Shown here: piece by piece, positions 1 through 15,300 of the stretch | Numbering within the stretch: position 1 is the stretch's first letter | How the letters are laid out: each line of letters begins with the position of its first letter | From: Rhea pennata | Taxonomy: Eukaryota; Chordata; Aves; Rheiformes; Rheidae | Assembly: GCF_028389875.1 (NCBI RefSeq) | Contig: NC_084675.1 | Coordinates: forward strand, 21,600,412 to 21,664,411 | Direction of reading: 5' to 3' | DNA: 64,000 nucleotides | Notes under the pieces: model-generated | The model's database searches: none | Seen by the model: only the letters and a program-made list of their open reading frames with translations | What the model was told of the DNA's origin: nothing | Made by a program: the position numbers and the translations under genes

Positions 1-1945
1 TAGAGGTTACAAATGTGAAACAAAGCATCCTAGAAAGGAAAAGAAAGGAATAGTGATATATTGCTAATGTGTTCCATAATTAGTGGACTGTTGTGTGGCA
101 GCCATCAGCACAGTAAGCAGTAAATGAAACTGTCTCTATGGCCATTTGGTGGAGTAGGGAAGGTCTCGGGAGATCTTGAGAGGCAAAAGGGTGAACTCAG
201 AAGCCTAAGCTTTTGGCTCTCAGTGATGAGAGCTGATGATACTTGTGAGTGGAAAATCTTTATAGATACGTAAGCTAATCGCAAACTTTTTGAAGTTTTA
301 GTGCAAGTTTATTAATAGAAGCAGTTGCCACCTCCACTTAAAATGGAAACTGAAAAGTTTTCAGCTACCTCTAGGTTTAAGCTACTGCTTCTCAAATGGC
401 AGCAGCAGCAGCTTGGCTAATAACTGTGCTGTTGGGGATGGGAACAGTAATAGTTTATAGCAGGGATTTTCTGACTTTTCTGGAGTCTGCAGTTTTCCCA
501 AAAGGCCCTTTCCTGGCAAATATGTTTCCTGGCAATAGATTGTTTTTTTCCTTTCACCTTTCTCGGACCACTTAGAAGTAGTCCCCAAGCTCTGCAATCA
601 CATATTGAAAGCAATTGATTTACAGCAAAGATTTCATTTTAAGTCAGCCATACAGACAGCTCTCATTCTAAGTCAGCCATGGAGATGTTAATAGTAAAAA
701 TTTAGAGGTCCCTAAGCAACTTGCTGAGGATGCAATGATGCAAACTTGCAACCATGGCATACCCTGCTGGGATCCTTGGGGCCTGCTGTGCTTGCCAGTC
801 CTTGTTCTAGCCAGTGTCACTACCTCATTAGTATCATTAGCAGCTCTAGATGAGTTAAGAGGACAATGTCACACTAGATGGCATATCCCAACTGCACTGT
901 CACCATCCTTCATTTTACTGTTAGAAATATTATCCATTGTTTGTAGTCTACCTCTTAAATTTGTTTCTTTTTTCTTTTTTTTCCAGAATTAGCCAACATT
1001 TATTTAAACTGGTTTAAGGAAGTCTTTCCTTGATATTATCAATTTGGCCTGTTATCTCTTCACCTGTGCAACTTTTGAATATCAGCACAGTCAGACCTTG
1101 TGAGCATGGACATGGTCCAAGTCCCTTCCAAGTGAACAGTGTCACATAGTTACTGTTGATTTAAAAACAACAAAACCCATCTGTCTGTGGAAAGAGATGC
1201 ACAAATTCTGAGATATTTTCTTAAAAGCAGAAATTATATACAGTTGCTGGGAAGGGTGCTACTTACATTAGCAAATCTACAATTTCCTCATGAATGAAGT
1301 AGTTAATACATAATAATCTTGACAGAATTGTTGGTTCCTAGGCATGCTATCTTGAGATTAAGGAGGAGGAAATTCTTCCTTTGAGGCTTTTTACCCTTCA
1401 AAAGTAGCTTTCTCTAATACATTGGAGAAACTAGAGAAAGTTGACATAATAGTGGTAATCTGGAGCTGTGGCTCTTAGGAAGAGGTGGCCTGTTAGTCAA
1501 GAGAAACTAGAGGGATTCTAGTGAAAGCTGCTTGATGTTGCAGACCTAGATAGCAGCCCAAGCATCCTAGTCGGCCACTGTAATGTTTCATAGGAAAAGG
1601 TGCTTTATCTTCTCTTGAGTTTCCTTGTTCTGGGGCAGTTCAGTGCAAGACTAAATGATTCCAGCAATATAACGGTTCTAGATCTATACTGAAGCTGTGA
1701 ATGAGTGTGTTGCTAAATTCCTATTTCTTCCCCCTTCATACAGGGAGTCTTACAAACAGAATGAGGGGGCCAGTGAAGATAATTACTCCATTTTTAGTTC
1801 AAGATGATGCTTTCACAAATGAAGTGAAATGGAGTTTAGCATAAATGCTTCCACGTTTCTGCATTTAAAATACGTTGGGGGTGGTGGTGGTAAGGGGATC
1901 ACGGCACTTCTGTCTCTCATCTTACACTTTTCTTTTTCTTTTTAG
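1..1945 (+). other. MAP1LC3B: MAP1LC3B intron 2, 3' part
   Basis: This stretch precedes exon 3. No sequence resembling exon 2 (which would encode a VEDVRLIREQHPTKIP-like peptide) was seen on the plus strand, so exon 2 lies further left. There is a T-rich stretch near 967-983 and a purine/GT-rich stretch near 1875-1900. The short ORFs in it have no recognisable similarity. No repeat family was identified. Confidence 0.8.
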
Positions 1946-5194
<3,249 letters not shown>

Positions 5195-7000
5195 GATGCG
5201 AGTGGCTTCTAGCCTAGGATTTTGGTTTACCCTTGGCCATCACCCCCACTCTTCCCCACGCACACCCCAGGGAAAAGAAATGGATGTCACCTATGCTCTC
5301 AGTACCTTAGCATAGTCTTGCTTTAGCAGGTGTCTCATCTTACCTTGCCTTGTTTGTGAATATTAAACAGTACAGACGAGCACCTCCAGCTTTGAAAACC
5401 TGCTGTAATATTCCACACAGGCACATTTGCATTTCTGGACTTAATGAATGGAACCCAGCTGTGCATGTGTCAATTGCAAAGAAAGGGACACTCAACTGAC
5501 ATTAACAGGCAAACAGGCACCGGTGAGGAGCTAACCTCACGTTTCACGTGACAGTTTTCTGGAAAAGCTCCCTATGATTCCTTAACGCTTTTTTTGTTCG
5601 TTTTGTTTTTGGGTTTTATGGGAAGGCTCTATTGAGAGCCAATATGTTTAATGTTCCAAAGTGGAGATTTGTCTGCTGCAGTTCGGTGAGATTTGTGTCA
5701 GTACTGCAGTGAGTTAAGGCAAGCACTTGGGGTGAGATGGGGGAGTACAACTCCTTTTGTTTTCCTCTTTTTTTTTTATTTTATTTTTTTGGTACCGCTA
5801 ACTTAGAAATGGTGCCAGTTTCTGAAATACTCATACCAAACACCACAGCTTTATTGTAGTTTAGGATGTTAACTGTAAAATACACACCTGGACAGGTAAT
5901 GTTCAAATAAACTTGTCTGCTATGAATTTCCAACGCCTGTGTGTTCAGTGAAACACTTAATTCATACGGGCTCGCTTCCAAAAGACCATCCCTCCTAGCC
6001 CAAAGGTTTGTCGTTCTCTAGCCCAGCAGAGAATTTGCTGGGAGAAGGTAGTCAAGGAAACTACTGCCAGTGCACAAGGCTGTTGTGATGGATGCAGCCA
6101 GTTGCAAAGCAGGCTAGTGCAATTTGAGACAGGAGCAGTGCCCGCTAGGTTCATGATCTTTGTAATGCCACCTCTTCTCAGTTTCTGCCCCATCTGTTCA
6201 GCAGTCTAGCTGCATTCAAGGCCTCCAGCGTGAGCAGGTGAACGTCTTTGTTTTACGCGCCTCCATGCTGAACATTGGATTCAAACACGCTACTGGAATT
6301 AAGAGCCCGGACTGCCTAACTAGTCTGTCACGTTTTGCATGTCATCACCAGTGGGGTCAGGGAGAACTGCTTTTAGAAGCAGCCCGTGTCCAGGAGTTGC
6401 TCTCGCGATTTGATGAACAAATGACTATTCCATCACTGATGTTTCCTGCCACTTGCATGGGGTTTGAAAAATCTCGGTGTTACTACTGTCCTGAGTAAGG
6501 AAGCAACCTGTGCAGAGGAACGGTATCTAGTAGGATATGTGTTTTTCCTCTAGAGTTGTTGTAACGTGAAGTGTAGCAGGATGAGATTACTCTTGTATAT
6601 TATGTGTCTGTGAACTAACTACATCTGTTACTGGAAGCTAACTTACTATAACGGGGGGAGAAAGAAGCAATACTACTGCGTCTTGGCACTCTAGCTCAGT
6701 AAGGTGTACAATTTGTACCTATTTACACCTTTTTGCATGCATCTTGTTCACAATGCTTACTTCAGATTTTTTAATGTTGTGTTTTTACTTCAATGTAAAC
6801 TTTTAAATGCAGCTTGTCCTATGTTTAGTTTTGTGTAAGAAATTGTTTAACTCATAACTGACAACCATACTTGTAATTACAACGTGATTGACTGATATTC
6901 CTGTACAAATGTTGCTTTTTTAAAATTAATACAGTGCTGATATGGATGGATTACATCCCAACTTAATTATGGCTTGTATGATTATTTATAGACAGCTTGC
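5195..7000 (+). other. MAP1LC3B: MAP1LC3B 3'UTR (right end approximate)
   Basis: This follows the LC3B stop. Possible poly(A) hexamers are ATTAAA at 5362-5367 and AATAAA at 5906-5911. Human LC3B mRNA has a 3'UTR of nearly 2 kb, and the AU-rich block 6740-7010 (many T runs, TTTTTTAAAATTAATAC near 6917) looks like the end of a long UTR, but it carries no canonical AATAAA. The right boundary is therefore an inference and could extend to the AATAAA at 7170, 7770 or 7848. Confidence 0.6.
5906..5911 (+). terminator. Candidate MAP1LC3B poly(A) signal AATAAA
   Basis: Canonical AATAAA about 710 nt after the stop codon, followed by a T/G-containing stretch. It would give a shorter LC3B transcript. Usage is not provable from sequence. 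Confidence 0.4.
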
Positions 7001-7865
7001 TTAAATATTTGTAGAGGCCAGCACAGGGAGGCCTAACTCCCCGCTTTTGAAAGCGCCCAAGGCAGGAACTAGGTCCTGCTGACGAAGTTTAGGCACTTGG
7101 GCTGAAATCTTTGATACCTATTAGCAGTAATAAGGTAGAGATGGGAGTTTTCACTATCTGGAACAAGGAAATAAATGTAATGGCCCTGTGAAGCAGTTCC
7201 AATCTCCAGATGGACATTACTGCCTTTAACGAAAGGACTGGGAGCTGCCTCTACGCAGACATGTTTTGATAGCCTGTATTTTCTGTTCCTACTGCACCAA
7301 CGTCATCCCAGCTCCAGACTTCTACTGCGTCTCCTTTCAGGAGCTGGACTTTGTGCTCACCAGGAATTGACTGCAGGTCACTGGAGACGAGGTTTCAGAA
7401 CAGCAGTTAGAAATCCCCTGCTCTTACTCTGCCTGTAACTTTCTTTGCAGGCGGTGCTCGTGTCCTCCTTAGCGATGGACTAGCCAGGGCAGCGGAGCAG
7501 AGCCCTGAGGCTCAGCTGCAGCGTTCCAGGGGATCGGAGCACAAAGCTTTCCTGCTCATCTCGACCCCTAAGCCTTCCCCTTCCCTGTAAGATCAGACAG
7601 GCTGCTGGGCCTTGGTGCAGCAACAGCATCAGGCCACAGCAGCTCTTAAAACAACAAAAAGCAGCTTGGCTTGGCCAGGAGCTGAGTGAGTGGTGGGGAG
7701 CAATTGCAAGCGCTACAACAGCTCTGAGATTCACTAGCGGATATCTGTGGGTGGAGAGAGCGCAAAAGTAATAAAGGGAATAACAAAAAAATGTCCCTGC
7801 CAGTGGCCAAGCTGGAGAAGGCCCAAAAAGGATGAAGCCCCTTCTAAAATAAATAACTCTTGAGG
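7001..7865. other. Convergent junction between MAP1LC3B and ZCCHC14
   Basis: This is the tail-to-tail junction of the two genes. It holds plus-strand AATAAA hexamers at 7170-7175, 7770-7775 and 7848-7853, and no recognisable coding exon. An 84-codon minus-strand ORF at 7480-7734 has no recognisable domain. The two transcripts may end close together or overlap here. Confidence 0.6.
7848..7853 (+). terminator. Plus-strand AATAAA facing the ZCCHC14 end
   Basis: AATAAA lies within TAAAATAAATAA. It is the most distal plus-strand signal before the first strong minus-strand signal at 7881-7886, so it is a candidate for the longest MAP1LC3B transcript end. Confidence 0.35.
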
Positions 7866-7880
7866 GATTCTGTTTAACTC

Positions 7881-7886
7881 TTTATT
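7881..7886 (-). terminator. ZCCHC14: Candidate distal ZCCHC14 poly(A) signal
   Basis: TTTATT on the plus strand is AATAAA on the minus strand. It lies at the left edge of an AT-rich block (about 7860-8080) typical of a vertebrate mRNA end, and would give a ZCCHC14 3'UTR of about 4.4 kb. Further minus-strand AATAAA hexamers at 9170-9175 and 9954-9959 could give shorter forms. Confidence 0.55.
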
Positions 7887-8557
7887 TTCCATACATTAAA
7901 TTTACTCAGATAAAAACATTCTAAAAATGTACAATTTTACTTTTAACAAAGTATAATAAAACATAAAAATCCCAATACCAGAATACTTGACATTTACAAT
8001 TCAAAATCAAATTAGCTGAATATTAAATATTTACAAAACTATTTAAAATATTTATAAAGTTACATGCACAATTTGTAATACTAGAATTGACTGAAGTAAA
8101 AGAAATGGCTCAAATGGGAGCAGGAGTTTCCTTCATTCCTAGTGGAAAGTTATGTCCAAGAGAAGCTGTTAATCTGCACTTGAAAACACACAGGATTTGC
8201 TTTCTGCTTCAGTACCAACGCGTTTCTTGCTTATGTAAGAATTTAAGAGAGCAAGCAAGTAGTTCCAAGGGTTTGTTACGACAGATTTCAGTTACTCATT
8301 TCTTAGTTTGGGTCTTGGTTAGGATTACTGTAGCTACACTTACCTTTGGCCTCAACCAGCAAAATAGTTTTCTATGCTATTGCAAGTGCTTAGTTGCATT
8401 GATTTCTATCACAGTTTGCCCACGTCCAGCTCATTTGAAAGGAGCTCTGGACCACCCCATAATCCCCGTCTCTGAGTGCCTGAGACCTCGAACAAACCTC
8501 CTCTGGGCCCGATGACATTGAAAATAAACAGCTAACTATATGCAGGGGACTCTGGCC

Positions 8558-8560
8558 TTT

Positions 8561-8591
<31 letters not shown>

Positions 8592-8596
8592 GGGGG
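8558..8596. repeat. T13-G26 homopolymer pair
   Basis: Thirteen T are followed directly by twenty-six G. In the ZCCHC14 transcript this reads C26 then A13. The G strand can form G-quadruplexes, and poly(C) RNA is a target of PCBP/hnRNP K proteins in general. The length is probably uncertain in the assembly. Confidence 0.9.
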
Positions 8597-9857
8597 ACGC
8601 GAGGGGAAGCATTAACATCGTTGCTCTGCCAAATACCGCAACCGAAGTTCTGGCGTTTTTTTGAGTACCTTCACTCTGAAGCTTGCCAGCGAGAAACAGC
8701 AGGATACTAAATGTGAGGTGATGGTAAAGGTCTGGTAATTAGTTAATTTAGGAACTTTGTTGCTTAAATTGCCGTGGTTTAATGACTGGGATATACATGC
8801 TATTTCAAAAGTTTTACCAACAGTGAAGCTTCACATGTGTTCTTTTAAGGAAAATTATTATAGGAGTCTGTGATCAATACCTTGCTTGCTAAAATGAGTC
8901 TTCTTTGCTCAGTCTCCTACTGTTTAGTGTCAAACATGACATATTATTAAGGTTTAATTTATGAACTACTCATGTGATGAGGAGTTTGCTGGAAATTCCA
9001 TTCTGTTTCTGGTATTTCCACCACCACCACTTCAAAGTGGAAAATACCTCTGAAATTCTACCACACATCACTTACTCCACCAAAAGACGACTCATCGCTG
9101 AAACGTCTCTGTGCCCCTGCAGGGAGATGACTTGGGATTCCCTTCTGTCTTACATTTTAAAAAATCATTTTTATTCCACAGTGAAACCCACTTTGAGAAC
9201 AAATCCTTTTTATACTTTTAGGACAAAGAAACGAATAAATAGCATACTTTGAAACCTCCATTTTTCAATATATAAAAATAGGTTTAAAGAACTGGCTCTT
9301 TCAGCCACCAAAGCTGGAATTACTACGCTAAAGCAAACTGCCTTACTTTTGAGAGGGGAGAAAAGATGGATTTGTGCCTTCTAAAAACAGATTAAGCATT
9401 ATTTTATGGAACTAAAGTGCTCTGTTTAGACTTACGAACTTTGGTTGTTCTTGGTACAAAGTGAACAGCGTTCACTAGCAGATCTGAAGCCACAACTCAC
9501 TGATTTAGGGGAGGCTCTGAAATTAGTGCTGGCCCATCAAACAGTTCTGTATCAAACTCATGCTGCTTTAAGGTACTCAAGACTTCTGAATTTGAACTTA
9601 GCCTAAAATCAGACTTCACCACTTAAAAATGTTACCTATAAGAACACATAAGCCGCTTTAAGAAACATCAGCCTTAACTTCACACAAAGGAAACAATCCC
9701 AAAGAAAGCTCTGAAGATAGGAATGAAACATTTTTTTCAAGAAGTTTGCTGGATAGAAGTTCAATTTTATAGTCCTTCTGACTTTGTGGTGAATATTTGA
9801 CAAGACTACATTCCCAACCTTGGGCATTAAAACAAAATACAACTAGTACAGAAAATG

Positions 9858-9895
9858 TTTTCTTTTTTCTTTCTTTCTTTTTTTTTTTTTTTTTT
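9858..9895. repeat. T-rich low-complexity tract
   Basis: A run of T with a few C, ending in about 18 uninterrupted T. On the transcribed strand of ZCCHC14 this is an A-rich stretch in the 3'UTR. Confidence 0.85.
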
Positions 9896-10349
9896 GCTGT
9901 TGATTTTTGCTATTTTGAGAAAGGGTTTTTTACACTTGTGTGTTGAAATACAGTTTATTTAAATACAATTCAGTTTTAAAATATTGTTTAAAAAAAGTGA
10001 AAAAATGTTAAAGTTTGGCTTTCAGCACATGTTCCAGGCCACTGGAGAGACCCTCAAAAGCTGTAAATAGTAAACATCGTAAGTGAAAACCACGCATTTC
10101 CTTCAAAGTAATACAGTATGACAGATTGTTCCTACTATTGTCTCAAGCTCATTAAGGCAAAGTAAATTGCATTGTCAGTTTTCATCACTTTAGTGTTACA
10201 GGTCTGAAAGTTGTTCAGTACAATACAGGTAACCTCCTCAAAACACAGGCAGAGCAAAGGTAAGCATTGCAGCAGTGTATGTAATACTGCGTGTAGTGTG
10301 AACTGGGCTGAGAATACACGGATTGAATTTTTTTTCATTGCATAGAAAT

Positions 10350-10361
10350 ATATATATATGC

Positions 10362-10395
<34 letters not shown>

Positions 10396-10396
10396 T
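10350..10396. repeat. (TA)n microsatellite
   Basis: Two TA runs are separated by a GCATGTGTG interruption, inside the ZCCHC14 3'UTR. Length polymorphism is expected. Confidence 0.9.
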
Positions 10397-12270
10397 TTTT
10401 AAACCAAATGTTACACAAATTTAGACTTTGGTTTCCACGAAGCCAAAAACTGTTATGACCTCCAAATAGCTATCTGGACTAAGTTTGGTTCTAAGCTTGG
10501 TTTCTTGCCATCTGAGGTTACAAAGCCTCTCTAGTGATGCTCTTCTGTCACTGTCCTGACCAGCAGTGGTTGCCTCGCTGGTGAAGCTGATGACTACCCT
10601 CTTTCAGAAAATGGGACTGAAGGATGGCCCAGAACATTTCTTTCCCATCACCATGGTCCAGAAGGTCTTGACTGTCAAGCTACCGCACTAACGACTCACA
10701 CTGATGTTTCATTGCTAAGGCCTGATTTCCTCTGAGCAGCTCTGCACGACTTTAAAACCTCTTTCACTGATACGACTTTTTTCATTTTCAAGTCAAAATA
10801 AGCTGTAGCACTACAAATACTATCCCATCCTGGCGTGGTTTAAATTGGTGTAAGAAATAACCTCCAAGTGTAAACAAGGCTTCAGACTTTAAAAGCGTCT
10901 TCCAAATTACATTATGCAAATCTCTGTCAGACATGTTTCAAAGAGGAGGCCTCACCCATTTCATGGTGTCAAATTCCTTGGGTGAGCCATGAGGATTAGT
11001 ATCTTCTTTCAGCAAGACAGGACCAAACCATTTCAAATTAGCAGTCCAAGATTTGTTTGGCTTCCTCTCAAGTCCTAATTTAGATCTGTCATCCACAAAT
11101 TATGTACGCTAAGTAGTTAACACCAAAGCTAGTCATCTACAATCTATTGCAACGAAGGAGGCTGACAATAAATCCTTCAAAGTCTTGATAATAATGAAGT
11201 TTACTACCTTTTACATGTTTGACTTCTACCACTCTTGAATCCTGTAGCAAAAGCCTTGGGGTAGGAGTCAAAGGTTTTTTTTTTAATATAAAGTAAAGCA
11301 AAAGCTTACAAACTCTGTTGTCAGAGTTCATTTTTAGGATGGTTTAAAATTCATTTACAAAAGCAGAATAATAAGGTTTCTGTGAAAGAGACCTATATAC
11401 AGTAACAGGACGTAAAGTTTGTTTGTGTATTACCGGAAAATATCCTTGAAGCCTTTATGACTCTGGAGTCTCTGGGACTTGGACCCTTGGAAACTAAGTT
11501 TATTCCATTGCTGGTAACCCAGCACTATTTAGTAATAAGCGAGACAATGAAGCATAGGTTTGTTTCCAGAAGGAACCAAAACTGCCATGTGTGTTCTTTT
11601 GGAAGGGAAAGGAGAGACTTATTTAAGATTTTTATTGTGTAGTAAGTCACATAGCCTGCTGGTGCCAATTTTTAAAAGTTGGAACTTCTTTGCCTCTTGC
11701 ACTGGTCTCAGAGTGACACTGTCTGCTAAAAGTGCAGAAAGCTTGAAGAGTTTTACATTCTTCTGTAGTGCAATCCTTAAAAATCCCAGAGATTAGTGCC
11801 TGATCACTTTTGAAAAAAAGTAGACATTTTACCTAGCCCAGGGGTGCCAAAGTCCTTCTGACGAACAGCCGCTCCTACCTTTGACCTCCAGCTTTCACTT
11901 CAGAATGTAGCTGCCCTGGAGTGAGACGTTTCATCTTAGAAAGTCCAAATATGGCAACATTCTCCAGCAAAAAAATACGCAGGATGTCGTACTTGCAACA
12001 GAAAGCGCAGCTGGCCAGCTCCACCATCCCTCCAGTACGCATCAGTCCTATGACACGTAGTGAGAAGTTCCAACAAGATCCAAGCTTGAGTTTGGCAATC
12101 AAAAATGGGTTTGATGCACCCCTAAGCTAGATTTTCTACCTAGTCTAATAAAGTAAAGCACCTTTGGATTAAAAAATACATTAAGCTTAACAGCCACTGG
12201 ACGTCTCAGTTTTGTATTTCGATCTCCTTATGTCTCCATGGCTTACAGTATTTTCTTGCCAGATAAGATA

Positions 12271-12326
12271 TCAGTCTGTGGAGTCAAGACTCTCAGATGG
12301 AGGAGCATATTTCAGCCTAAAAGTAC
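12271..12326 (-). CDS. ZCCHC14: ZCCHC14 final coding exon (56 bp coding) with stop
   Basis: Acceptor GTCTTCCTTAG. Joined to the G left by exon 12 it reads GTFRLKYAPPSESLDSTD and then TGA at 12271-12273. This matches the C-terminus expected for ZCCHC14, directly after the zinc knuckle. It is too short to stand out as an ORF and is found only by splice logic. The same exon continues as the 3'UTR. Confidence 0.95.
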
Positions 12327-15300
12327 CTAAGGAAGACGAAAGAGAAGAATTAATCATCAGCAGCATTTTCATACCAGTTACACCTCAGAACTTTTTAGAA
12401 CAACTTGCTTCTTAGTAGATGTGTTAATGCAACATCACAGCAGCCAACCTCACCGCTGTGAAGCTGCGGAAGAGACTAACTGCCAGCAGAAATGAAAAGA
12501 AAAACGTAGTTTTACTCACTCATACAGTTTTAGGGCAGGCAAAACTTAAGTTTGGGATAGCTTAAATGGAAATTTAATTACATGAAATTCAGCTTCAAAA
12601 GGAAGCAGACTCTCTGAATTAAGACTGACGGAGGAAGTGACATTTTTTTCCAATTGACCACCATCACATTAGTCATAGAAACTCCATTAATTATTTACAT
12701 TTTACTACTGCTGGAAATCACTGCCTCAGAACTGGTCACTTGTTAATTTCTAATGATCAAATGCTGAAGGCTCGGTCTGCATTGTATAAAAATGAATACA
12801 GGCTTATGACACAGTCAAGACACAATGCAAAGTATAACACTTCAGTATTATTTGCTCCGGTTCAAAGTTCGTATTTCATTTTTTAAGTTTATACCACATG
12901 CAAATGATCTTAAAACAACATGTCAGTCAGAATAAGAAAAGGGACTGGAGAGTGCTCCTCATAAAGTAACATTTCTCTCTCAATTGGTTCCTGCCCTGAA
13001 TTAAGGATTTCAAGTCTCTCCTAGTAGCAGCCCAGCGCTGCAGCAGTGCAAAACCATGCCCTACGAACATAGCAGCACACACCAACACAGGACCTTCATG
13101 GGGATCTGAACAGAAATTCTTCATTTATTTAACTGCTTGGGGGAAGGAAGGGGAAGGGGGCACAGAGATGATCAGTTTGTAAACTTCCAGGAGAACCTGA
13201 AATTACAACCAAAGGTCACTTGCATTATGAATTAATAAGCTGCAAAAATTCTGCTGCAATCTGTCTATGGAAACTCCCTGCCTCCCCAGTGTGCGCTCCA
13301 GTCCTCTCAGGAAATCAGCACCAGACCTGCCGAGCAGCGTAGCCTTACCCAGACCACAGGAGAGGCCTTAATCAGGACTTTTCCCTTACACCAGACCTGC
13401 GCACGAGTAAGCGTCAACTTTGGTAAACTTAGCTCAAACTCACCAACTTCCAAGAACAAGATTTTTTTTTATGTAAGTGAAAACTAAATATAAACACAAG
13501 GCACTGCCATCACACTTCCTTCTGCCCTGCGGGTGCACAGCAATTCCCCGCAGCAAAAGCCCAACGCTCTGCGCGGAAGCCAGCTCCGTATCAAACCCCA
13601 CGCCTGCTTTTTTACCTTGTCGATTGAAATCCATCGGAGGCTGTTTGCAGTCCTGAGCTCTGTGACCACTGGCCCCACAGTTGTAACAGGAGAGATTTCC
13701 GTTTTTTTTGTGACTTGAACCATTGCTGTTTCCCATCATTCCCTGTGCCTGATACACCCCTGCTGTCCCTGCCATAAAGTTCTGCATTGGCGGTACCGCA
13801 AACGTGGACTGCCCGCTCATTACAGAGTCCGGGGCTATGCCACTGTTGTAAGCAGTGTGGACCACTGGAAAAGTCGTGCTGCTGTTGTACTGCTGCGTGT
13901 TGATATAGCCGTTACTACACAAAGGGCTGAAGGGCAGAAATGGAAAAGTAAACATTGAAGGTCCTGAAAACGGGTGCTGAAAATAGTTAGCGTAGCTGAC
14001 GGTCATACCACTCGAACCACAGTTCCCACTACACCCACAGGAGCTGCACACCATGCACCCAGGCGGCTGTGGCTGCTGCTGCTGGTGGTGATGGTGGTGG
14101 TGGTTCTGGTTTGGTACTGGGATGCTCCCTGCAGAGCCACTGCTGCTGCTGCTGCTACTGCTGCTGCTGCTACTGCTGCTGTAGAAATTGTTCTCAGCAA
14201 CAGAGGAAAGTGTGGGGCTGGAACTGGGTGCAGGGCAGCTGGGCAAATTTGCCATGGTTGCAAACGATGTGGAGGGGTGGCTGCTGGAGGAGGCTGCGTT
14301 ACTGTTCGCACAGAAGCTGCCTTGCATTGGCGCCACTGGCACGCTGCTCATTGCAGAGAAGGCAACTTTGGTGTTGGCTGTATAGAGAGCAGTCCGGGGA
14401 TTTATTATTGCAGGAGACACTGTTATTTGCATATTACTGGAGCAGGAAGTCTGTCCGGCAATGGCAGAATCAGTAGGAACAGAAGACGACACCAGGAGTT
14501 TGATGGGTGGGCGAGCTACATGGAAGACTGTGCTGGATGTTACAGTGGCAGCAGTACTTGTTTCTACTATTAATCCTGGCTGCTGAGCTGTTTTTATCAC
14601 TCTGTCCAGAGTTGAAGCATGTACGACTTTGGTTCGAGGACCAAAGTTAATAGTAGATGTAGGCGAATTGTTCTCAGCAGCCCCCGAAAGCACTTGCAAG
14701 GGCTGATGGGGAGAAGATGCAGACATTACATCCACCACTGTATTTCCAAAGCTCTTCTCCATTTTTATGCTGCCTCTAGGTCCAGGAGAAACTTTATTTC
14801 TTTCTTCTAAAGACAGCAGCGAATGCATAGACGATGAAAGTAACTTCATGTCTGCATTGCCACGTTCTGACTTATGCACTGAATTTAGCATTCGAATGGG
14901 AGCGATATGAGTGGAGGCCGCTGACATCATTTGCATTGGCAAAGCATGGTGACCGGACGGATTGGAGCCTGCATCATTTTGCACTGGCAAGACCTGAGCT
15001 GTGGGTCTGGCAGAGCTCGAAGTGAAATGATTCAGTAACATCACTGGCTTCTCCTTTTCTGAACCCTCTAAGTGAATCTCTAAGCCTAGGGACAAAAACA
15101 TCGATAAATACAACTCCACCAGACAAGGCAGATCAGCACAAGCACCATCTCTGGTTGGTTCTGCTTACGTCTCTCATTCTCCTCAGCGCTGTCTGAGCTC
15201 TCTTCCCTCGTCTGGATCCCCATGGGGCTGGAAGAAGAGCTGGAGTACTCGGAAGAACTGCCTTCCCGGGGCAGCGGGTGGGCTGGCTGATCCACATCCA

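Larger units (their letters stand above)
7866..12270 (-). other. ZCCHC14: ZCCHC14 3'UTR (left end approximate)
   Basis: This is the sequence downstream of the ZCCHC14 TGA (12271-12273) in the terminal exon, about 4.4 kb if the signal at 7881 is used. It is AT-rich, with a T13-G26 tract (8558-8596), a T-rich stretch (9858-9895) and a TA microsatellite (about 10350-10396). On the sense (minus) strand a frame free of stops runs 11875-12102. No interruption by a recognisable mobile element was seen. Confidence 0.75.

Noticed and set aside
13440..13615. Continuation of the ZCCHC14 exon-12 reading frame beyond the zinc knuckle
   Set aside because: It passes a good GT donor after FNRQ, and the in-phase next exon at 12326 encodes the expected C-terminus. 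These residues are intron read-through.
13974..14573. 199-codon plus-strand ORF, and a 102-codon minus-strand ORF in another frame
   Set aside because: Both are shadows of ZCCHC14 exon 12 created by the AGC/GCT repeat and GC-rich coding sequence. Composition is runs of Cys, Ala or Val.
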